From NCBI GenBank assembly GCA_010093515.1, contig MU001690.1, forward strand, positions 1-64,000: a stretch of 64,000 bases of DNA. Reading direction: 5' to 3'. Below, in pieces: positions 22,398 through 33,300 of the stretch. The DNA comes from Lineolata rhizophorae (lineage: Eukaryota > Ascomycota > Dothideomycetes > Lineolatales > Lineolataceae). The position numbers were made by a program, and so were the translations under genes. Under the pieces are notes generated by a model. That model searched no databases and had not been told where the DNA came from. It worked only from the letters and a program-made list of their open reading frames with translations. Every line of letters begins with the position of its first letter. The first letter of the stretch is position 1.

Positions 22398-23133
22398 GAT
22401 GCCGGTTTGCGGTCTCGAGAGCGTATCTCAAACGAGCCCACTTACGAATATGCTTTAGATGACCTGATATAGAGCAGCGACCCAGTCAGCATAGGAAAAG
22501 TGGAATCCCAACGAGAGAGCATCCTGGAGAGTGTGGGTGGATGTTCGCGGGACTATGGATAATCCGAGCAAAAGGTGCGGATGTATGCGAGAGCAGCGCG
22601 AGAACGTACTTTTGAGGTGCGACGCAAAGGCCGGGAGGAGACGGTGGAGAAATGGATAGGTTCGGCGAGTTAGATGGTGGTTGAGCAGGACGATGGTCGT
22701 GGCCGAGCGAGATCACCGGGTGGTCAAAGACGCGGAGCCGCAGAGCGAGGCTGCCCCGGAGTCTGTGCGGCTCTCGCTAAATTTTCTGCGGCCACCCCAC
22801 TAGTCGACCGTCATCGAGTGCGGGCTCCAATGAGTTTTATATTGCGCCGTTTTGTTGTGTCTATATAGTTGCTAACTACAAGTACTCCCGTGTACAGTAT
22901 ACGGAAGCTTATTGACATCGGCCATTACGTTACTGCGGTTTTGAAACATGACATAATGCACAATGTTATCATACATCATGTGCACCTTGTAGGCTGCGCT
23001 CTACTGAGATGTAAAATGCCCATAGGGAATCTTGCGGGCAGACCGGCATTGATGAAATGCTAGAAGAGGTATCGTCATTGATTGATAATAATGAGTAAAA
23101 GAGCCCTCATCTTAAACCACCAAGCACACCTCA
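22398..23133. other. egd1 promoter and 3' flank of the SDR gene
   Basis: About 0.7 kb. The first few hundred bases upstream of the egd1 ATG should hold its promoter. The part from about 22,860 is AT-richer and is the 3' flank of the dehydrogenase gene. No further gene was recognised. Confidence 0.55.
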
Positions 23134-24131
23134 CTATTGGATACCGTGCTTGGCGAACTCGTTCTCCGTCCATTCCCACAGCTTCTTCGCCTGCTCCGGA
23201 TCCCTCGACAGGTTCGTGCCTCCGCTCTTGCTCCCAATAGGCACATAGTACGCACCGTTCTCGAGCTCCGCCTTGGGGACTGTCGCCGCCCAAAGCTGGT
23301 TCTTGGCGCCCGCCTGCGGTGTTCCCATGACGAAGGGAGCGCTGAGCTTGGTGCCCCAGCGCAAGAGGAAGTTTTTCTCGCCCAAGGATTGGTAGAGGTC
23401 CGTGAAGATGACGCCCGGGTGGACGGCGACCGAGGTGATGGACGGGTAGCGGCGCGCAAACTCGCGCGCGAAGAGGATGTTGGCCAACTTGGAGTTGCCG
23501 TAGCGCTTCATCGTGTTGACCTTCTCGAGGGCGTCCATGTCGAGCTCGACGCCGCTAGCCGGCGCCATCATGTGGCCCGCCGACGTCACGTTGATGACGC
23601 GCACGTCCGACCCGGCCTCCTCCGCCGTGCGCTGCAGCGTCGGCAGCAGCAGCTTCGTCAGCAGCGCATGCCCGACGTGATTCGTCCCGAACTGCAGCTC
23701 GTACCCCTCGGACGTCTTCGAATACGGCGTCGCCATGACGCCCGCGTTGTTCATGAGTATGTCCAACCGGTCCGATTCCGACTTGAACGTGGTCGCCGCA
23801 TTCTTTATCGATTCGAACGACGTGAGGTCGAGCTGGAGGAAGGTGATGGGCGCCTCAGGGATGTGCGACTTGATGTCGGCGATGGCGGCCTCGGCCTTGG
23901 CAGGGGTGCGTGCAGCGAGATAGACCCGCGCAGGCTTGTGAGCGACGAGCTGGAGAACGGATTCCTTGCCTAAGCCAGTGTTGCCTATTATGGTTAAGGT
24001 TCATTAGTGTTCTGAACTTGATTGGTCAGTGCCTGGAGAAGTTGGGGGCCTTTACTGCCAGTGACGAGAATGACTTTTCCGGAGAGGTCGGGAATGTCCT
24101 TCTCAGCGTCGAAGCTCTTGCCCCAGAACAT
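23134..24131 (-). CDS. Short-chain dehydrogenase/reductase, 308 aa
   Basis: Two exons, 24131-24056 and 23984-23134, joined by a 71-nt intron (GTAAAG donor, AATAG acceptor). The NAD(P)-binding motif TGSNTGLG (residues 24-31) spans the splice site. Other signatures are NNAG near 100, the catalytic Ser in INVTSAG near 150, the catalytic pair YGNSK near 175 and HPGVIFTDL near 200. Length fits the classical/retinol-dehydrogenase-like SDR group. The start MFWGKSFDAEKD was chosen because homologous proteins begin just before this F-W-G-K block; the frame is open to an ATG at 24305, which would add 58 non-conserved residues. Substrate is unknown. It has the same orientation as the next gene, the sugar transporter, with 0.6 kb between. 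Confidence 0.88.
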
Positions 24132-24776
24132 TTTAATAAAGTCTGTAGTGAATCCCGGCGCAGAAGCCAATATAGTAGACACCAACGTAATAATTTCAAA
24201 GGGCTCTTTCAGCAGCTGTGGGACAGGTAACAAATGCTGAGGAGAAAGGCCCCGGTGCTTGTTGCCTCCTGACGTCCCACTAGCACTTGGCCTTGGAGTT
24301 GCCATCTTTTAATGCGGCTGCCGCAAAAGCGTCAACTAGACCCAATAGTCACCCGGACTAATGTCGGAATTGACACGTGAAAACCGGCAACTTCATCGAT
24401 CCGCGAGTCCGGGTGGCTTGCATCTACGTAATACATAGAGAGTCATGTCGGACCGCGATTTGCCGAAAGTGAAAAGTGGGCCTATCGCCCGGAAGTAGTA
24501 CGGACCGTGACAACTTATTCTTCTACTACTTCTCAATCTTCCAATGGTCGCGCTATCAGTGGAATCCTACTAACGCTATAACGGGACCATTTGACAGCAG
24601 TCACTCCAGATAAAGACAAGTCGGCCGATTTAGGCGCATAGTGAGCATCTGGCAAGGATATATGTACACCCATTAAAAATTTGTATACGTCAAACGAAAT
24701 AGCCAAAAATTGAACCAGCAAGTGCATCACTCTCGTCCATCTACCGGAGGTCTACATGACGCATCATATCATATCT
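24132..24776. other. SDR upstream region / transporter 3' region
   Basis: About 650 bases of mixed composition. No gene was seen beyond a possible N-terminal extension of the SDR frame up to 24305. Confidence 0.5.
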
Positions 24777-26416
24777 CTAAACCGACAACTGATCCTCTAC
24801 GCGCTGCAGCAGGGGTGTCCGCTCCTGTGGTGTATCCGAGGGGTAAGGAAACCTCTTAAACTTGCCCATCTCGACCTTGCGCACATTCCACGTGCCGGCC
24901 TGCTTCGCATCCTCGAAGTACTGCTGATTCTCTTCGAAGCTGCGGCCGCCGCTTTCGGGCAGATAGACGTACGTCCACCAACCGGCAAAGGCGTTGGTCA
25001 CGGCGAAGATGAGGAAGATCCAGTAGGTGAGATTGTTGAACCAGATCGGGGTCAGGAGCGTGATGGCGAAGTTTGCGAAACCCCAGACGACGACGCTCAC
25101 GGCGGCTGCTTGGGCGCGGGCCGTGGTTGGGTATATCTCGGTTGGGATCAGCCAAACGGTGGCCAGCCATCCGATACCGAACGCGCCGGTGGCGATAAAA
25201 AGAACAATGGTCCCGAGCACGGCTGGGACCATAGGAGTGATGTCTACCTTCCTGCTAGAGGACATAGCCATGCCACCGAATATTGCCAGCAAGAGGAACG
25301 AGACAGTCAAACACATGCTACCGCCCACGAGCAACTTCCGCCGGCCGACGGCATCGATAAGAATCCATGCCACGCTCATCAAGACAAAGTACGAGATATA
25401 GTTTGCTTGGGTAAGATATTCGGCAAGATGCACGCCAAAACCGAGTAGCTTGACTTGGAAGTTAGCCACAAGGCAATGATTCGAGAAAGGGAAACTAGTG
25501 AAGTCCTCACCTCGAAGATCTGGGGTCCATAAACTGATACAGCGCCGTAGCCAGTTAACGCCTGGTTGATCTGACCCATGATTGTGATTACGGTTGGATG
25601 GAACTGCGGATGGCCAGGAGTAATCATATTCAGATAGCTCACAGGCTCTTCTTCCGCCGTTTCATGAGCCCGAATGAGCTCCTCGCACTTCCGCTTCCCT
25701 TCCGCCTCGCCGTATATTTCCTCCATGGCCTCGGCAGCGTCTTCTCTCCGGTCGTGATACACGAACCAGCGCGGTGTCTCGGGGAGGTCCCCGATAAAAG
25801 CAAGCAGAATCACAGGATACGCCTGCATCACAATGATCGGCACTCTCCACGCCCATTGGCTCCACTTGCCCAAAGATCTCGTCACGCCCAGGTTTATGCC
25901 GAACGCCATGTTCAACCCGAAGATATTCATCTGGAATTCCTGCGCCAATGCCTTGCCGCGGGCCTCGTCCGCCGCCAGCTCCGCGCTGTACACGGGGATG
26001 ACCGAGTCCACGCCGCCCACGCCCAGGCCCATGATGATGCGGCCCAGCAGCATGACGGCGAGAGCCCCGCGGCTGTATCCCAACCCCGCCGTGAACATAA
26101 TGAGGTTCCCGAGCGAGGCGGTCGCGAGGCAGAGGAAGATGGCCTTCTTGCGCCCCCACCGGTCGGCCCACCAGGAGAAGAAGACGGCGCCGGCAGAGCA
26201 GCCCAGGTAGTAGACGGCGACGATGACGCCGACGACGGACGACGTCTCCGAGATGCCCATGGTCGTCAGGTAGTCGTGATTGGTGTTGATCAGGGACATC
26301 ATGCCCTGGTCGTAGCCGTACAGCGCGATGGCTGTCGACGAAAAGAGCACGACCTGCGCCTTCTTGTCATGGTAAAAATTCTTCGCCCACGTCGCGAGGA
26401 AGGACATGGCGGGCAA
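24777..26416 (-). CDS. MFS sugar transporter, 525 aa
   Basis: Two exons, 26416-25511 and 25448-24777, separated by a 62-nt intron; joining at the second AAG (CAAG|CTA) gives the in-frame sequence GPQIFELLGFGVHLAEYLTQ. The protein has the twelve-segment sugar porter layout. Signatures: GYDQGMMS in the first segment, WWADRWGRKKA in the loop after the second, RIIMGLGVGG in the fourth, PETPRWFV before the central loop, DAVGRRKLLV after the eighth segment and YLPESGGRSFEE after the last. It should import hexoses or related sugars at the plasma membrane by proton symport; the exact substrate cannot be read. A second Met at residue 4 is an alternative start. No clustered catabolic genes are visible. 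Confidence 0.92.
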
Positions 26417-27280
26417 GCGAGGGGCGTGAGGAGGGTAGACGGAGCGATCGGGGAGGAGACGATCGAATTGTGGATGCGAGCGTGAATAACTTGCATCCCT
26501 AAGTGATGGGAATGGCGAGGGCCCGCCATCGCCTCGATCGGCCGGACGGCGGCGAGAGATCTTGAAACCTCACGAGGGCACGTGGGGCGCGACGGCGGCG
26601 ATGCAGGCGCGCTATGACGGCACGAGGAGGCGGGCGCGAGGTCCGGAGGGTCGAATCGAGCAAGCCGGCGCACGCACGCTCCGATTCGCCGCGGGCCTGA
26701 GGCCAAGCTTTCCCTGCATTGCATTTCCCTGCTTTGGTACTCCGCAGGCGCCGCTCGATCCCGTGCATCTTCCACGTAGGGATCTTAGGCAGAACAACAA
26801 GATTAATACGGTGTAGATAGGCGCTCAATTGCCATTATAAGCCGCGTACTGATAAGTGAGCGGCCTCCTGTAGCCTATCTAAAACAAACGACAAAGCCAA
26901 GCTTGCTTTTCTACGAGCCCCATCAAAAGGCCTCGCTTTCAATTAAGACTGTCTATGGACATGAGTTCAACAACAGGGCATCGGACAATCCCCCAACAGC
27001 ATCATATTCAAGCTATCTCCCCTTCATAGGCTCAGTAATTGCCAGATCACTTCAATAACCTCGAGAGCGGTCACACCACCTTTTGGGGATGATTAGTCGT
27101 GCTCTTAACCCATGTGTCCCTCGAATCTAGAGTTCCCCCTCGACCGTCTAAGAAGCCCTGCCGTTCCGCCAGCACCTGGTGTTTAGGTCAGCTTGACAAA
27201 TGGAGTGGGAGGGTGAGCTCAGTTGGCGTACCTGAACCTGCGCGCCTTTCTGACGTTGGCGATGTTTCCGCCGCCGTCGT
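26417..27280. other. Transporter promoter region and intergenic DNA
   Basis: About 0.86 kb. The transporter promoter lies in the first few hundred bases; the rest falls in GC. No gene was recognised. Confidence 0.55.
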
Positions 27281-27761
27281 TCATGCCGCCGCCTGTCGCG
27301 CCGCCCAAGCAAGGTCTCTCCGTATTATTTCGTCCCTGATGCTCTCCATGCGTTCCATCCATCCATTAGGACGTTGCTCGGTCCAGGATTTGGGAGTTTC
27401 CAAAGTTCTTCCTCCGTCGTCGTTCCTCACTCGGTAACAGTAATCGCAATACCAAATATCTACTCCGACAAAATACGGGATCAGATACTCCATAGATGGC
27501 AAACTTACGAGATTACAACCATGGACGAAAGATGATGATGGTGAACCGAGTCTACTTACTTTGGATTGCTGAAATCTTACCTCGCATACAACCTTTATGA
27601 AAGAAAGCGCCATCCGGGCACCAAGGACCGAACCCACACTTTCTAGTGGGATGTTTCGGATTGTTCAGGAGGTCGTAGTGGTTGATTAACCCACGGCATC
27701 GGCCGCATTCGACCGGCTCCTTCCGGGTGGAAAGGTAATTTGGTAACGTGGCACGTAACAT
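27281..27761 (-). CDS. Small PHD-like zinc-finger protein, about 120 aa
   Basis: Tentative two-exon model: 27761-27581 and 27462-27281. Exon 1 carries ECGRCRGLINHYDLL, then KCGFGPWC and FFHKGCMR; exon 2 carries DIWYCDYCYRVRNDDGG. Together these give C-x2-C, C-x5-C, H-x2-C and W-x-C-x2-C, the ligand order of a PHD finger, which usually reads histone tails. The donor (G|GTAAGA) is good. The acceptor at 27463 (TCGGAG) is weak and leaves a short loop between HxxC and WxC, so the exact junction may differ. The C-terminus (SWTEQRPNGWMERMESIRDEI) is helical. The start at 27761 is the nearest Met. It is isolated from other genes. Family call is moderate, role unknown. Confidence 0.45.
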
Positions 27762-28337
27762 GGCAAGATTCCAAAGTGGATTGGAAAACTGAAAACGCAG
27801 AAATGTAGTGCCGTGGTCGGGTTTGAGTAAGAGAGCACGAAAATACGTGACAAGGGAAGCACTTATAGCGGAGAGGATCGCAGCTCCTACTGGCCGAGTC
27901 ATTCTCTCGGCGCGATCTATCTTGCTCATTGATTCACCCGACGACAAACCATTGTCCCGGGCTCTCAATGGCGTCTTGATGGCATCCAGAAGGAAACAAG
28001 TAGACAAAAGAGCTGTATCGCTACACAGAATGCATGACCTCCCAAGGTAGGTTAGGATTTGTTCACTCATGGCCTTTGCACCATCGCAAAGCTCTGACTT
28101 CGAATGAAATGTCTTAGACCTTGACTTCAGGTTCTACAATCCACAAAGTAAATAATTTTAGACATACCGAGGCCTCTGTCTCGCTAAGATCGAGGTTGTT
28201 GCTTCAACACGGAATGAACAATGGGATTGACTTAAGCATTGGAGTAGATTTTGCAACCATTGTGTTTATCATTATAACGAGAGTCAAGCCACTTTTCGAG
28301 AGGTATATACAAAGTATAAAAAACAAGTCGTCATACA
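27762..28337. other. Intergenic region
   Basis: About 580 bases between the PHD-like gene and the lyase 3' end. The frame of the PHD-like gene stays open upstream to 28070 but without recognisable coding content. Confidence 0.5.
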
Positions 28338-30417
28338 TTAGAATCCTGAAATGGGTTAGTTAATGTTCTCGTGAGGAGATAGTCAAGGATGTTGAGGAAC
28401 AACTAGTAAACAGCTAGGCGAGACGCAATAGAACTTACCAGCTTCAGTGTTCCCTTCACCCATACTCTTGCTTCCACTGCTTCCACTCTGAATCGACCCC
28501 AGAATGCCATCAATGTAACTGGCACCACTCCACTTCTGGTGGGTGAGAACATCGCAGCCAGTTTCCTTTTCTCGCCTCTGCACCAACTTCACATAAGCCA
28601 GCATACCCTCTTCCTTGAAGCCCTTGGATAGCTCATTCGTAATTGTCGCATTCGAATGTAGTCCCGCAAGCGAAATAAGTTGCAGGACAAATCTGCCACA
28701 TTCAATCAGCACTTCGCCCTCTACCTGGGACCCATCCAGGGAAGGAAAGCAGGGGCCCCAGAAAAAAAAAAAAGGAAGACAAAACCACATACCCTTCCTT
28801 CGCCAAATCCCACACAAAGCTCTTCAACGACTCCTCCGAGAAACCATGTCCCAACCAATTGAAGCTCGGACTCAAATTATACACGAGCTTCTTCCCGGGA
28901 AACTCCGCGCGGACCTCCCTCGCGAACCCGGCCGCCTTCTCCACGCTCGGATCCCCAGTCTCGACCCAGAGCAGGTCCGCGTACGGCGCGAACTCCCTGG
29001 CGCGCTTCGTCGCCGCCGGCAGCCCCGCCCGGTAGTGGTAGTAGCCCTCGCGCGTGCGCGGTATGTCCCAGGACCAGAAGACGGGCGCGCGGGCCAGCGA
29101 GTCGGCCAGCTCGCGGCGGCGCGACATGGGCATGTTCCTATCCGCATTGACGGCGCGCTCGTACTTGTCGACGGCGGCCTGGTCCGCGCCCTCGGCCCGC
29201 AGGTGCGCGACGGCGGCCTCGTCGAACGTGACGAGCTTGTGTTTGCCGACCCAGTCGGCCTCGAAGGCGTCGATCTCGGCGCCGGGGGCGCCGGCGAGCT
29301 CCATGGCCTGCAGGGTCTCGGCGAGGGGCTCGGCGGGGCGGTCGATGCCCAGGATGAACTCGTGGTCGCGCACGTCGATGGAGTTGCTGAGCAGCTTGCC
29401 GCTCTCGGCGTCGGTGCGCGCCACGACGAGGTTCTCGCCGCCCATGAGGTCCCACTGGAAGCGCGCCGCCACAAGCCGGTTGACGTGCTCGCCGACCGGC
29501 ACCAACACCTTGCCCGCCAGGTGCCCGCACTTCTTGCCGCCATGTAGCTGGTCCTCGAAGTGCACGGCCGCCGCGCCGTTCTCGGCGAAGAGCTTGGCTA
29601 GCTTGAGCACCGCCGAGAGTCCCCCGTGGCCCGTGTCGCCGTCCGCCACGATGGGCCGCATGTAGTCGACGTAGGGCGTCGCGGCGCGCTGCGAGGCGCT
29701 CATCTTGCGCCGATTGTCCCAGTTCTTGCGGTCGTGCATCTGTTGGGCTTTGAAGATGCGCTGCACTTGGTTTGGGACCGTGTTGTATGGGTAGTCGCCG
29801 AAGTCAGGGGACACTTCGTTGGTGGTGGTCAATAGGGAAGAGCAGGCCCAGCCGGAGAGGTAGAGCACTTCTTGGTGAGGTGCTTGTTGGGTCATCTGGA
29901 CCGGGTCGATGGCACCCACTGCGGTGAAAACATAGGTGTATTAGCTCCAAGGCCGTATGCAGCTTGCCGAATAGTATAGCACAGTATTGGAAGGGATATG
30001 ACACTCACTTGTATGGACAGGCTCTCCCTTCGCCGCCCGTTCCTCCAGCAGATTGAACAGCTTCCGCGCCATGAGCGAGCTCGGATACGTCTGCTGCAGC
30101 GCGCCGCGCTTGCTAACAACATCTTCCGCCGAGTAGGGCCGCTTTATACCTACAAACCGCGGGGATGCCCACCACTCCTTCACTTGTTGCACCTGTTCGT
30201 CGAAGAGGGCGTCCTCCGCGGCTCCGGCCTTCGATGCAGTGGGCAGGAGCTGGTACGAGTCGGCAGGGAGCGAGGAGACAGGCGGGTCGACGGGCTTTAA
30301 GGGCGAGTCCGACATTCGATACGCGGTAGTGGAGAGCGGTCGAAGGGTTTGAAAGGCGCGAATGGGTCGTGACGAACGGCTCTGTCGAGCCACGGATCGG
30401 GAGACGGTCCGCAACAT
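28338..30417 (-). CDS. mclA: Mitochondrial 2-methylisocitrate lyase, 598 aa
   Basis: Four exons: 30417-30009, 29918-28793, 28692-28439 and a last exon of 8 nt (28345-28338) encoding the end of ...NTEAGF. All phases agree. The enzyme cleaves 2-methylisocitrate to pyruvate and succinate in the methylcitrate cycle that removes propionyl-CoA. The isocitrate-lyase superfamily signature KKCGH (catalytic Cys) is near residue 263, with substrate-loop blocks VADGDTGHGG, HFEDQ and NLSPSFNWL. The N-terminus MLRTVSRSVARQSRSSRP is a classic mitochondrial presequence, which separates it from glyoxysomal isocitrate lyase. The branch site TTAACTAAC sits before the last exon. It is divergent from methylcitrate synthase, 722 bp away. 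Plain isocitrate lyase activity cannot be excluded by motif alone. Confidence 0.92.
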
Positions 30418-31139
30418 GACGGAGGGACCCTCACAGAGGACGTCACGATGCAGACGGAATGAGAGGCGAGACTCTACAATAAGTAAGGAGACGATTGATA
30501 TAAAACAAACCCGAATACAGACCTACTCCCCAAGCTGCTTGAATTGCTAAGCGCGGCACCGCCTTTGCCCCCCCAAGGCCCCGCGCAAGACTAAGGTACG
30601 TACGGAGCACAGGAAGCTGGGGGACGAGACTAATCCAGGCGGAGATTGTTCGGAGGAGCGTCGGCGACGAAGATCAGACAAGTTTGCGTGTTGCTAGCCC
30701 TGTGGGCGGAAGAAGAAGCGGCCAGAGAGTTGGGCCGAGACTCGACAGCCTGGTGATATCATATGCTCAAGGGCAGCCCCAGGATACTTTCTGCTGGAGC
30801 AAAAACCAACCGCGTGCCTCTGGACCGAGACCGGAGTTCGCGTGGCAGAGAGCTTCCGGTGTCCCGTAGGCCGCGGAGCCGACGACAGCCGAGGCGAAGC
30901 TCCACCGCTGCACGCTTGCGGTATGCAGCCGTCCGGTCTCCCACGCACGCCCGAGCTGCGCTTTTTCGGGCCCGGCCAAAAGCTCGCCGCGGCTTGCCGC
31001 CGTTGCTCCTATATCTTCGGCCTTACCTCTTCGCCCCAATTCGCAGCTTCAAGTGCGCGGAGATCTTGAACAACTGCGAGATTGCTGCGGAGACGCACCC
31101 CGCAACCCCGCAATTCCATCCCCAGCCTCCCTCCCAGCC
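30418..31139. promoter_or_regulatory. Divergent promoter of the methylcitrate-cycle pair
   Basis: The 722 bp hold both promoters of the lyase (minus) and the synthase (plus). A CCAAT box is visible at 31036-31040, about 100 bases before the synthase ATG. A short GC-rich motif of CreA-like form (CTGGGG) lies near 30,617. Co-regulation is inferred from the layout and from shared pathway; factor binding was not shown. Confidence 0.6.
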
Positions 31140-32833
31140 ATGGCATTGAACGCGCGAACGGCGTCGCGAGCTCTCCGAGCTGTCAGGGTAAGGTCCTCGG
31201 AGCTACGGTGGAGTTTTGGGGTCAATTGGTTAACATGGAGTTGTGTCCATAGCCAAAGGGTGCGAATTCAAGGCTCGCAGGTAACGTTCCCTTGGAATGT
31301 TGCGTTGTTGGCGATCAATTCAAGCTGACGGAGCTCTCGTACAGCCGTGGCATGGGAAGCGACGCGCCAATACTCCGCCTCGTCCGAACCTGACCTCAAG
31401 GAAACGCTGAAGAAGGTCATCCCCGAGAAGCGAGAGCTCCTGAAGAAGGTCAAAAGCCATGCGGACAAGAAGTTGGGCGACGTCAAGGTGGAGAACACGC
31501 TGGGCGGAATGAGGTCAGCTTCGCCCTTCGGAGGACATACAAGCTTCAATTGAACGCGTCTGACACTGGAAACAGGGGTCTGAAGGCGATGGTCTGGGAA
31601 GGCTCCGTCCTCGACGCCAACGAGGGGATCCGTTTCCACGGCCGCACCATCAAAGACTGCTCCAAGGAGCTACCCAAGGGCACTTCCGGCCGGGAGATGC
31701 TTCCCGAGGCCATGTTCTGGCTTCTGCTGACGGGCGAGGTGCCGTCAACGTCGCAAGTGCGGGCCTTCTCGCGCGAGCTGGCCGAGAAGGCTTCGATCCC
31801 GGCCTTCGTCGAGAAGATGCTGGACGACTTCCCGCGCGACCTGCACCCGATGACGCAGTTCGCGTGCGCCGTCTCGGCCCTCAACCACGGCTCCGTCTTC
31901 GCCAAGGCGTACGAGAAGGGCATCAACAAGGCCGACTACTGGGAGCCCACCTTCGACGACTGCGTCTCGCTGCTGGCCAAGCTGCCCACCGTTGCGGCCA
32001 AGATCTACCAGAACACGTACAAGGGCGGCGACGCGCTCCCGGGCGCCGTCGACCCGGACCAGGACTGGTCCTACAACTTCGCTGCCATGCTGGGCAAGGC
32101 CGGCAAGGAGAACGAGGGCTTTCAGGACCTGCTGCGGCTATACCTGGCCCTGCACGGCGACCACGAGGGCGGCAACGTCTCGGCCCACGCCACTCACCTG
32201 GTCGGCTCCGCGCTTTCCGACCCCTTCCTGAGCTACAGCGCCGGCCTCCAGGGGCTCGCCGGCCCGCTGCACGGCCTCGCCGCCCAGGAGGTGCTGCGCT
32301 GGATCCTGCAGATGCAGGACAGCATCGGCGTAAAGTTCACCGACGCCGACGTCGAGAACTACCTGTGGACCACGCTCAAGTCCGGCCGGGTGGTGCCGGG
32401 CTACGGTCATGCCGTGCTACGGAGGCCGGACCCACGCTTCGAGGCGCTGATGGATTTCGCGGCCGCCAGGCCGGAGATCGCGGCCGATCCGGTCTTCCAG
32501 CTCGTGAAGAAGAACTCGGAGATTGCGCCGAGGGTGCTGATGGAGCATGGCAAGGTGAGTGCAAGAGAGACACGGAGCGAGACTAGTTGAAGGATGAGTA
32601 CGCTGACCAGTGAACAGACGAAGAATCCTTATCCGAACGTTGACTCCTCTTCCGGTGTTCTCTTCCATCATTACGGCTTCAAAGAGACTCTGTACTACAC
32701 GGCCACATTTGGCGTGAGTCGTGGCCTTGGACCGTTGGCGCAGTTGATCTGGGACCGCGCTCTGGGGCTGCCGATAGAACGGCCGAAGAGTATCAATTTG
32801 GCGGGTATTTTGAAGCAGGTGGAGTCTTCATAA
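31140..32833 (+). CDS. mcsA: Mitochondrial 2-methylcitrate synthase, about 472 aa
   Basis: It condenses propionyl-CoA with oxaloacetate. Confident exons: 31140-31187 ([16 protein letters not shown], presequence), 31345-31513, 31576-32554 and 32618-32833. Citrate-synthase signatures: [33 protein letters not shown] and the catalytic Asp in [11 protein letters not shown]. The body ([26 protein letters not shown]) resembles Aspergillus McsA rather than the house-keeping citrate synthase. Exon 1 ends in phase 0 (AGG|GTAAGG), yet the next exon needs phase 1 (CAG|CC GTG GCA TGG), so one extra base modulo three must be spliced in. The best fit is a 7-nt exon CCAAAGG at 31253-31259 between CCATAG and GTGCGA; a 1-nt exon at 31259 also fits. 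With 7 nt the protein is 472 aa. Confidence 0.92.
31253..31259 (+). other. mcsA: Candidate 7-nt microexon of mcsA
   Basis: CCAAAGG lies between an acceptor (TCCATAG, with TTAAC branch site 15-20 bases upstream) and a donor (GTGCGA). It restores the frame between exon 1 and the conserved [16 protein letters not shown] exon; the following intron has a CTGAC branch site before TACAG. A single G at 31259 after CCAAAG is the competing solution. Confidence 0.45.
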
Positions 32834-33300
32834 GTTATCAGTATATTCGAGGGTAAATTCGATTCCGCCATATTCATGATTTCATAAACACTAGTACGGC
32901 TCATTCCGCACTCATTTAAGCCTCATGTGCGAAAATTGGCGAAGTTGGCAATCTGTCCCAAGTAAGACTGCTCAGTTTTGCATTTACCTTATCGTAAGTG
33001 CTCTAAACGATTTGCGGCTAGTACGCACATCTCTCAGCTGGCTATAAGAGACCACGTTTCCATTAATAGTAACCCAAAAGGCACGCTTTTTATATCACCC
33101 AAACAAGGAACTAATGTAGGGTTCACATGAGATGCTTCTTAGCACATCTGCAACTGGATTAACGCCCGAACAAATCAGTAAAAGCCCGAGAATTTTATAT
33201 ACATAGATATTGTGCAGTCATTTACAACAGAGCAGAATCACTGCTGAGCGCTTGACTTCCAAATTGGCTGTGCCCGGATTCAAGTTCCTCAGCTATCTTC
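32834..33300. other. Intergenic region, AT-richer
   Basis: About 470 bases, 3' flanks of two converging genes. It is clearly lower in GC than the synthase gene. Nothing else was recognised. Confidence 0.55.

Noticed and set aside
24132-24305. N-terminal extension of the SDR to an ATG at 24305
   Set aside because: The 58 additional residues have no family match, while MFWGKSFD is the usual start.
24756-25448. A 230-codon plus-strand frame opposite the transporter
   Set aside because: Mirror of a membrane-protein exon; hydrophilic and without motif.
27099-27437. A 112-codon plus-strand frame
   Set aside because: It overlaps the PHD-like exon on the other strand, which carries a real cysteine pattern; the plus frame has none.
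31347-31513. A start of mcsA inside the second exon, without presequence
   Set aside because: There is no ATG in that frame there (it begins at GTG), and the exon at 31140 encodes a typical mitochondrial targeting sequence followed by a good donor.
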